Notes under the pieces: model-generated
Seen by the model: the letters and a program-made list of their open reading frames with translations, nothing else
Told to the model about the DNA's origin: nothing
The model's database searches: none
Made by a program: the position numbers and the translations under genes
Assembly: GCA_002369325.1 (NCBI GenBank)
Contig: DFDU01000111.1
Location: 1-30,667, forward strand
Source of the DNA: Lachnospiraceae bacterium UBA3820
Lineage (GTDB): Bacteria; Bacillota; Clostridia; Lachnospirales; Lachnospiraceae
DNA: 30,667 bases
Direction: 5' to 3'
Shown: piece by piece, positions 25,585-30,667 of the stretch
Layout: every line of letters begins with the position of its first letter
How positions within the stretch are numbered: position 1 is the stretch's first letter

Positions 25585-25676
25585 ATTTGCATCGTTTTTT
25601 GTGCGGTTGCTTTTTGTTGTATTTTGATTGTTTTGGTGCTAATATATTTACATTATGATCTTGGGGTGGTGTTTTT

Positions 25677-25853
25677 ATGCAGACAAGCTGTGATACATGT
25701 GCATATTTTATGTATGATGACGAATTTGAGGAATACTTTTGTGATGTAAATATGGATGAGGATGATTACGGAAGAATGGTTTCACGTAATTTTAAAGGCT
25801 GTCCGTATTATAAGGACGGAGATGAGTATAAGGTTGTAAGACATCAGATATGA
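25677..25853 (+). CDS. Small Cys-containing protein, DUF6472-like
   Basis: A 58-residue acidic protein with CDTCAYF near the start, a YDDEFEEYFCDVNMDEDD centre and KGCPYYK near the end. The four Cys residues (5, 8, 23, 46) could bind a metal such as zinc or an iron-sulfur cluster. GGGGTGG lies 7 nt before the ATG. It resembles the conserved small Clostridia proteins grouped as DUF6472, recognised from memory. Function unknown. Confidence 0.75.
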   Translation: MQTSCDTCAYFMYDDEFEEYFCDVNMDEDDYGRMVSRNFKGCPYYKDGDEYKVVRHQI

Positions 25854-25890
25854 TGTTTTGTTAAAATTATAATGTATAAGGTGTAGGAAT

Positions 25891-25916
25891 ATAATATCTT
25901 TTTATTATGATATTAT
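25891..25916. promoter_or_regulatory. 8-bp inverted repeat before the SCP2 gene
   Basis: ATAATATC (25891-25898) and GATATTAT (25909-25916) are perfect inverted copies 10 bp apart. No U tract follows. It could be an operator or a weak hairpin in AT-rich DNA. Confidence 0.3.
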
Positions 25917-25940
25917 TTCATGCCGAAGGAGGGAAAGAAT

Positions 25941-26258
25941 ATGAAGTTTGAGGAATTGGTTACAAAAGTCAGAGGTGTTGCCGAAAAGACCGATGTATCA
26001 AATGTTGATTTTTTGGCCGTACAGGTTAATATAACCGGAAATGACGGCGGTGTTTTTTATGTTGAGGTTAAGGATCATAAGGTTTCTGTTGAACCATATG
26101 AATATTATGACAGAAATTGTGCCATAACCATGAATATGACGGATTTTAATAAGCTTATCGACGGAAAACTTGATCCGGTACTTGCATTCACTCTAGGCAA
26201 GCTTAAGGTTGATGGTGATATAGGTAAGGCCGTTGAGTTTGCAAAGCTTATAAAATAA
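25941..26258 (+). CDS. SCP2 sterol-binding-domain protein
   Basis: The 105-residue cytoplasmic protein has the SCP2-like lipid-binding fold, seen in the pattern AVQVNITGNDGGVFYVEV...CAITMNMTDFNKLIDGKLDPVLAFTLGKLKVDGDIGKAVEF, whose final section is the family hallmark. Such proteins bind acyl chains or other hydrophobic ligands; the ligand here is unknown. The ATG at 25941 is chosen over an in-frame ATG at 25920 because AAGGAGG lies between the two, 8-9 nt before the later one. A patatin phospholipase is encoded two genes downstream, so a lipid theme is possible. Confidence 0.88.
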   Translation: MKFEELVTKVRGVAEKTDVSNVDFLAVQVNITGNDGGVFYVEVKDHKVSVEPYEYYDRNCAITMNMTDFNKLIDGKLDPVLAFTLGKLKVDGDIGKAVEFAKLIK

Positions 26259-26285
26259 GAAATATATAACGCGGAGGATAAAGAA

Positions 26286-26888
26286 ATGTTTATTACTTGT
26301 TTGGATATGGAAGGAGTTTTGGTTCCTGAGATTTGGATTGCTTTTGCTAAGGAAAGTGGTATTCCTGAGCTTAAAAGAACTACCAGAGATGAGCCTGATT
26401 ATGACAAATTGATGAAATGGAGACTGGGAATTCTTAAGGAGCACGGTCTTGGCTTAAAGGAGATTCAGGCAACAATCGCAAAGATTGATCCAATGCCGGG
26501 AGCAAAGGAATTCCTTGATGAGCTTCGTTCCATGTGTCAGGTTATTATATTAAGTGATACCTTTGATGAGTTTGCAAAGCCGCTTATGGAGAAGCTTGGA
26601 TGGCCTACTATTTTCTGTAACAGTCTTGAGGTTGCACCTGACGGTGAGATTACAGGCTATAAGATGAGATGTGAAAAGTCTAAGCTTACAACCGTTAAGG
26701 CTCTTCAATCCATCGGATATGAGACTATAGCAAGCGGTGACAGCTTTAATGACCTTGGTATGATTCAGGCAAGTAAGGCAGGATTTTTGTTTAAGAGTAC
26801 TGAGCAGATTAAGAAGGATTATCCTGAACTTCCTGCATTTGAAGAGTATTCTGAGCTCCTTGATGCAATCAAGAAGGTTATATTATAA
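26286..26888 (+). CDS. thrH: Phosphoserine phosphatase / homoserine phosphotransferase
   Basis: The 200-residue HAD-family enzyme closely resembles Pseudomonas ThrH, which removes phosphate from phosphoserine and can pass it to homoserine. The start MFITCLDMEGVLVPEIWIAF is near-diagnostic: nucleophile Asp7 and Glu9 in DMEG, where most HAD enzymes have DxD. Motif II is ILSDTF (Ser90) and motif IV GDSFND (151-156). GGAGG lies about 8 nt before the ATG. It lies 27 nt after the SCP2 gene and 30 nt before the patatin gene. No other serine or threonine pathway gene is in the window. Confidence 0.93.
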   Translation: MFITCLDMEGVLVPEIWIAFAKESGIPELKRTTRDEPDYDKLMKWRLGILKEHGLGLKEIQATIAKIDPMPGAKEFLDELRSMCQVIILSDTFDEFAKPLMEKLGWPTIFCNSLEVAPDGEITGYKMRCEKSKLTTVKALQSIGYETIASGDSFNDLGMIQASKAGFLFKSTEQIKKDYPELPAFEEYSELLDAIKKVIL

Positions 26889-26918
26889 GTTTATTGATGT
26901 CGTGGGAGATGATTTCGG

Positions 26919-27869
26919 ATGGAAAAATCGGAAGCTAAAAACATTAAGCAAAAGAATAAAGTCTGGTCTAAAATAGACAAGATTCCCAAGAAGAAAGCAA
27001 GCGATAAGATAACCAGGGGATGCCTCGTGCTTGAAGGCGGGGCTTTCAGAGGCGTTTTTACAAATGCGGTTGTGGACTATCTTATGTATCGTGATTTAAA
27101 TTTCGAAAGTGTAATAGGTGTTTCCGCGGGTGCTCTGAACGGAATGAATTATATTGCCGGACAGATCGGAAGAGGCGGCCGCGTAAATTTGACCTACAGA
27201 CATAATTCAAGATATGTCGGCATGAAAGCATTAAAGGAAAGCAAAGGCGTTTACGGTTTTAACTTTGTATTTAATGACTTTAATGAAATAGAGCCTCTTG
27301 ATATGGAACGTGTTAACAGTGGCATGCAGAGATTTGTTGCAGTTGCGACTGCTCTTAAGGATGGCAAGCCTGCTTATTTTGAACTTGGAAAAACACCGGA
27401 TATTTTTCAGGCGGTAAGAGCATCTGCATCCATGCCGTTTGTTTCAAAGCCTGTTATAGTTGAGGGAGAAAAGTATCTGGATGGCGGAAGCGGTGATAAG
27501 ATACCATGTCAATGGGCTTTGGACGAAGGATATGAAAAAATAGTTGTAGTTTCAACCAGGCCTAAAGGATACCGTAAGGATGAAACCGAAAAAAATGCAG
27601 ACAGAATAAGAAAATTTTATCATAAATATCCGGAATTTGCCGAAGGGCTTATACATGTAAATCATTTTGAAAATGAACAAAGAAAATATATGGAAAAGCT
27701 TCATGATGAAGGAAGGATTTATGTAATATATCCTACGGAATTTATTAACCGGATCGGAAGACTTGAAGGGGATATGGAAAAACTGGGTCATCTATATTAT
27801 CTGGGTTATAAGGAAACAAAGGCTCATATGGATGAATTAAATGCATATCTTAAGGGGATTTCAAAATGA
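26919..27869 (+). CDS. Patatin-like phospholipase (YjjU/RssA-like)
   Basis: The 316-residue protein is a Ser-Asp dyad lipid acyl hydrolase. The oxyanion loop EGGAFRG (39-45), nucleophile Ser69 in GVSAG, and Asp188 in LDGGSGDKIP are all intact. The family resemblance is to the cellular YjjU type rather than to toxin-like ExoU. The first 30 residues are Lys-rich and could bring it to membrane or nucleic acid. GGGAGA lies about 9 nt before the ATG. Its stop codon overlaps the start of the helicase gene by 4 nt (ATGA), so the two are made together. No cyclic-nucleotide synthase of the CBASS type is near. Confidence 0.88.
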   Translation: MEKSEAKNIKQKNKVWSKIDKIPKKKASDKITRGCLVLEGGAFRGVFTNAVVDYLMYRDLNFESVIGVSAGALNGMNYIAGQIGRGGRVNLTYRHNSRYVGMKALKESKGVYGFNFVFNDFNEIEPLDMERVNSGMQRFVAVATALKDGKPAYFELGKTPDIFQAVRASASMPFVSKPVIVEGEKYLDGGSGDKIPCQWALDEGYEKIVVVSTRPKGYRKDETEKNADRIRKFYHKYPEFAEGLIHVNHFENEQRKYMEKLHDEGRIYVIYPTEFINRIGRLEGDMEKLGHLYYLGYKETKAHMDELNAYLKGISK

Positions 27870-30445
27870 ATTATTCAAATATCATGAAATTCAAAGGAAC
27901 CTGGCGCAATTATCAGGCGCGGGTTCTGGATCGTTCCGATAAATATTTAAAAGATGGTAAAATTCATATAGTGGCGGCACCCGGTTCGGGTAAGACGACT
28001 CTCGGTATTGAGCTTATAGCGAGATTATCAGAGCCGTCTCTTATTCTTACGCCTTCGATTACAATCAGAGAGCAGTGGGAGGCAAGAATAGCCGAAGCTT
28101 TTTTAAATGACGGACTTAATGTTTCAGATTATGTTTCTCAGGATTTAAAAAATCCGAAGGTTATAACCATTTCTACATATCAGGCGCTTCACAGCGCAAT
28201 GAATCACTACAAAGGAATTCTCAGGGAAGACGAGACTTCACTGGGAGGAAAAATAGGTAAAAATACTGATACATCATTTTCGGATGATATATTAAATGAC
28301 TATGATTCGGAAGAGGTCGACTATGTCGGCTTTGATCTTGTGTCCGAAATGAAGAAAAACGGTATAAAAGTACTTTGTCTTGATGAGTGTCATCATTTGA
28401 GAACAGAATGGTGGAAAGCTCTTGAAGAATTCAAGACTTCTTTGGATGAGCCAAAGATTATTTCACTCACGGCAACTCCGCCGTATGATTCGACACTGGA
28501 GCTTTGGGAAAGATATATGAGTATGTGCGGAGAGATAGATGAAGAAATAGCCATACCGGAGCTCGTAAAGGAAGGAAGTCTTTGTCCTCATCAGGATTAT
28601 GTTTATTTTAATTATCCGACAGAGGAAGAAATTTCGGAAATTGACAGGTTTAAGGAAAGAAGCAATGAGTTTTGTAAAAAGCTCGAGAACGACGAAAGCT
28701 TTTTAAAGGTTGTTAGAAGTTATAAAGGTAATTTAAAATTTGTAAACGTGCATAATATCCAAAATACAGGTAAATTACAGGATATTCTTCAGGATTTGAT
28801 ATATGATAATTCTCAAATGTACGAGGCTGAAGAATTATATATCGAAGGACTTGAAAATGAATTGAAGCGTGCCGGACTTATAGAAAAAAGACAAGTTTGC
28901 CTTACAATAAATGATAATATTGAAAAACTTCTTATGACTTCCAAGGGAAAATGTAAAAGTATTAATGAGGTTGTAAATTCCGAATATAACGGATTTAAAG
29001 ATAATCTTCGTATGCTTATTCTTACTGATTATATACGTAAGGAATATGAAAAAAGCCTCGGTACAGAGGAAGATGTAACATCGCTCGGAGTTCTTCCTTT
29101 TTTTGAACAATTAAGACGTGAAAGTAAGTCAATGAACAATATACGTCTCGGTGTCTTATGCGGAACAATAGTTATTATACCTGCCGAGGCAAAACAAGCT
29201 CTTATTGAAGTTGTCGGTGATTCGGGAAAGATAATATTTTCAAAAGCAGGAAATCTTGACGAGGAGGATTATATTAAGGTTAATGCCGTAGGAGATGCAC
29301 ATTTTCTGACAGGAGCGGTAACTGAGATTTTCACACAGGGATATATAAAGGTTATCATCGGTACAAAATCACTTCTTGGTGAAGGCTGGGATGCGCCTTG
29401 TATTAATTCTCTTATTCTTGCCAGCTTTGTAGGAGCTTTTATGTTAAGCAATCAGATGCGAGGTAGAGCTATAAGGGTTTTCAAGCCTGTACCTGATAAA
29501 ACCAGTAACATCTGGCATCTTGTATGTCTGCTTCCCTCAAAGTACAAAGACGAATCAGGAGAAAACAGTTCCGATTTTAAGCTTCTTGCAAGACGTATGG
29601 ACAATTTTCTGGGTCTTAATTATGAAGAAGATATTATAGAAAACGGAATTGAAAGGCTATCAATTATACAAACACCTTTAAATGAAGAAAAGGTTGCAAT
29701 CATAAATGCAAAGATGCTTGAACTTGCCAATCAAAGAATTAAGCTTCGCGAAAGATGGAAAACGGCACTTGAAAAATCGCAAAATCCGGAAGTGACGGAT
29801 GAAACTTCGGTTTCGGATAATGCCATATCCAAGACGGAATATAAGAAAAACAAGAAAAATACTTTGCTTTCCGGACTTGGAATAGCCGCAGGAATAGGTC
29901 TTTCCTTTACGCCGCTCGGAGCAATCGGACTTGGTCTTTCGGGTTTTTCAGCAGCTTACGGACTGACCAGGCTGCCTAAAATGAATAAGCTTAAATCACC
30001 CGGAAACAGGTTGAAAAGTGTGGGTGAAGGAATATATGATGCACTTATAAATAATAAATTGCTTGAAGAAAAAAATGCAAAGGTATGTGTTGATGAAGGA
30101 AAAAATAATAAAAAACTGATTTATTTGAGCAGTACGAGTGCAAGAGATAAGCTGCTTTTTGCAAATTGTGTCAATCAGTTTTTTGCACCTGTGGATAATC
30201 AACGCTATTTACTTTTAAAATATGGAAAGAAAGACGGTGCGGATGCATTTTATTCAATTCCGGATATATTTGCCCGAAATAAGGAGAGTGCTGAAGCCTT
30301 TTACAATCATATACGTTCATATATCGGCCCATATGAGCTTGTATATACAAGAAGCGAAAAAGGGAAAAAAGTTCTTACTGCAGTAAAGGAACGTCTTTAT
30401 GAACAGGGATTAAACAGAAGCTCGTCAAATAAGAGGGTAAGATAA
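27866..30445 (+). CDS. DEAD/DEAH-box superfamily 2 helicase with extra C-terminal region
   Basis: The 859-residue ATPase shows NYQARVLD (Q-like, from 15), Walker A APGSGKTT (38-45), DECHHL (173-178), SLTATPP, and motif VI QMRGRAIR (530-537), with GTKSLLGEGWDAP before it. It is thus a complete SF2 helicase or translocase core. Beyond about 560 the chain is unfamiliar: a charged segment, then a Gly/Leu-rich hydrophobic stretch at about 667-703 (LGIAAGIGLSFTPLGAIGLG) that could form a membrane hairpin, then a soluble domain of about 150 residues. It overlaps the patatin gene by 4 nt, with AAGGGG 9 nt before its ATG. Substrate and role are unknown; defence or RNA metabolism are both guesses. Confidence 0.85.
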   Translation: MNYSNIMKFKGTWRNYQARVLDRSDKYLKDGKIHIVAAPGSGKTTLGIELIARLSEPSLILTPSITIREQWEARIAEAFLNDGLNVSDYVSQDLKNPKVITISTYQALHSAMNHYKGILREDETSLGGKIGKNTDTSFSDDILNDYDSEEVDYVGFDLVSEMKKNGIKVLCLDECHHLRTEWWKALEEFKTSLDEPKIISLTATPPYDSTLELWERYMSMCGEIDEEIAIPELVKEGSLCPHQDYVYFNYPTEEEISEIDRFKERSNEFCKKLENDESFLKVVRSYKGNLKFVNVHNIQNTGKLQDILQDLIYDNSQMYEAEELYIEGLENELKRAGLIEKRQVCLTINDNIEKLLMTSKGKCKSINEVVNSEYNGFKDNLRMLILTDYIRKEYEKSLGTEEDVTSLGVLPFFEQLRRESKSMNNIRLGVLCGTIVIIPAEAKQALIEVVGDSGKIIFSKAGNLDEEDYIKVNAVGDAHFLTGAVTEIFTQGYIKVIIGTKSLLGEGWDAPCINSLILASFVGAFMLSNQMRGRAIRVFKPVPDKTSNIWHLVCLLPSKYKDESGENSSDFKLLARRMDNFLGLNYEEDIIENGIERLSIIQTPLNEEKVAIINAKMLELANQRIKLRERWKTALEKSQNPEVTDETSVSDNAISKTEYKKNKKNTLLSGLGIAAGIGLSFTPLGAIGLGLSGFSAAYGLTRLPKMNKLKSPGNRLKSVGEGIYDALINNKLLEEKNAKVCVDEGKNNKKLIYLSSTSARDKLLFANCVNQFFAPVDNQRYLLLKYGKKDGADAFYSIPDIFARNKESAEAFYNHIRSYIGPYELVYTRSEKGKKVLTAVKERLYEQGLNRSSSNKRVR

Positions 30446-30496
30446 AATGTGAAATATGCAATGATACAGTGAAATAAAAAAATAAAAAAATAACCC

Positions 30497-30525
30497 TTTA
30501 ATATCAGAATTATTTGTAGTATAAT
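30497..30525 (+). promoter_or_regulatory. Probable promoter of carB
   Basis: A consensus TATAAT (30520-30525) has a weak TTTAAT -35 box (30497-30502) at 17 nt. Start would be near 30532, giving a leader of about 50 nt. No pyrimidine attenuator hairpin is seen in that leader. Confidence 0.45.
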
Positions 30526-30582
30526 AAAACGAATGTGATTTGAGATAAATAAAAAACGCACTGGGAAAAGGAGATTAAAGCT

Positions 30583-30667
30583 ATGCCAAAAAGAACTGAC
30601 ATCAACAAAGTATTAATTATTGGTTCCGGTCCTATTATTATAGGTCAGGCCTGCGAGTTTGACTATT
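30583..30667 (+). CDS. carB: Carbamoyl-phosphate synthase large subunit, 5' end only
   Basis: Only the first 28 residues are in the window. MPKRTDINKVLIIGSGPIII and the following GQACEFDY are the near-invariant N-terminus of CarB, which makes carbamoyl phosphate for pyrimidines and arginine. AAGGAG lies about 10 nt before the ATG. The usual partner carA is not directly upstream; the gene before it is the helicase, so carB here has its own promoter and its glutaminase subunit must lie elsewhere or downstream. Confidence 0.93.
   Translation, partial: MPKRTDINKVLIIGSGPIIIGQACEFDY

Noticed and set aside
26919..30445. CBASS with a patatin effector
   Set aside because: No CD-NTase, ubiquitin-like or other CBASS gene is in the neighbourhood, and the lipase resembles YjjU.
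1..30667. CRISPR arrays, tRNA or rRNA genes, insertion sequences
   Set aside because: No regular spaced repeats, cloverleaf-like genes, or transposase reading frames were found on either strand by eye.

Overview
The window is an AT-rich, gene-dense stretch of chromosome that looks like a Clostridia member of the family Lachnospiraceae. The basis is low-GC codon use, strong AGGAGG-type ribosome binding sites, a GH94 phosphorylase, a tepA-spoIIIE-rimO-pgsA-pncC block like the tepA/spoIIIE/pgsA/cinA neighbourhood of Firmicutes, an iorAB/paaK set, and a small Cys-rich protein of a type I associate with Lachnospiraceae. The genus cannot be named from this sequence. No tRNA, rRNA, CRISPR array, prophage or insertion sequence was seen.

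Layout. (1) 1-1184: 3' part of a GH94 cellobiose-phosphorylase-like gene with a strong terminator. (2) 1252-1718: AT-rich intergenic region with a second hairpin, a 19-bp perfect dyad and a tandem 10-bp repeat. (3) 1719-11848, plus strand: tepA-like ClpP-fold protease, spoIIIE/ftsK translocase, fhs and folD (one-carbon folate metabolism), rimO, pgsA, pncC (CinA C-terminal type), and a DHH phosphoesterase with an unusual C-terminal extension. (4) 11886-12103: a long imperfect inverted repeat of about 218 bp between convergent genes. (5) 12119-16545, minus strand: a very large membrane TIR protein with a beta-propeller-like C-terminal part, and a phenylacetate-CoA ligase with a near-consensus promoter. 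(6) 16823-22089, plus strand: Na/phosphate symporter with a PhoU domain and a Lys-rich tail, RNase HI, iorA and iorB. (7) 22168-25584: acyltransferase, GT8 glycosyltransferase, and a GT8-acyltransferase fusion. (8) 25677-30445: small Cys protein, SCP2-domain protein, thrH, patatin-like phospholipase, and a helicase overlapping the phospholipase by 4 nt. (9) 30583-end: start of carB.

How the genes work together. fhs and folD charge formate onto tetrahydrofolate and interconvert the one-carbon units. iorAB and paaK are the classic pair linking aryl pyruvates, arylacetyl-CoA and arylacetates. The two acyltransferase domains and two GT8 domains look like one envelope glycolipid or glycopolymer modification unit. 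The least explained parts, and the best candidates for new biology, are the membrane TIR/propeller protein, the patatin-helicase pair, the GT8/acyltransferase cassette, the DHH protein's duplicated C-terminal module, the long inverted repeat, and a possible folded RNA between fhs and folD. Five genes (spoIIIE, the DHH protein, paaK, the GT8-acyltransferase and the SCP2 protein) have starts reassigned here on ribosome-binding-site or promoter evidence.
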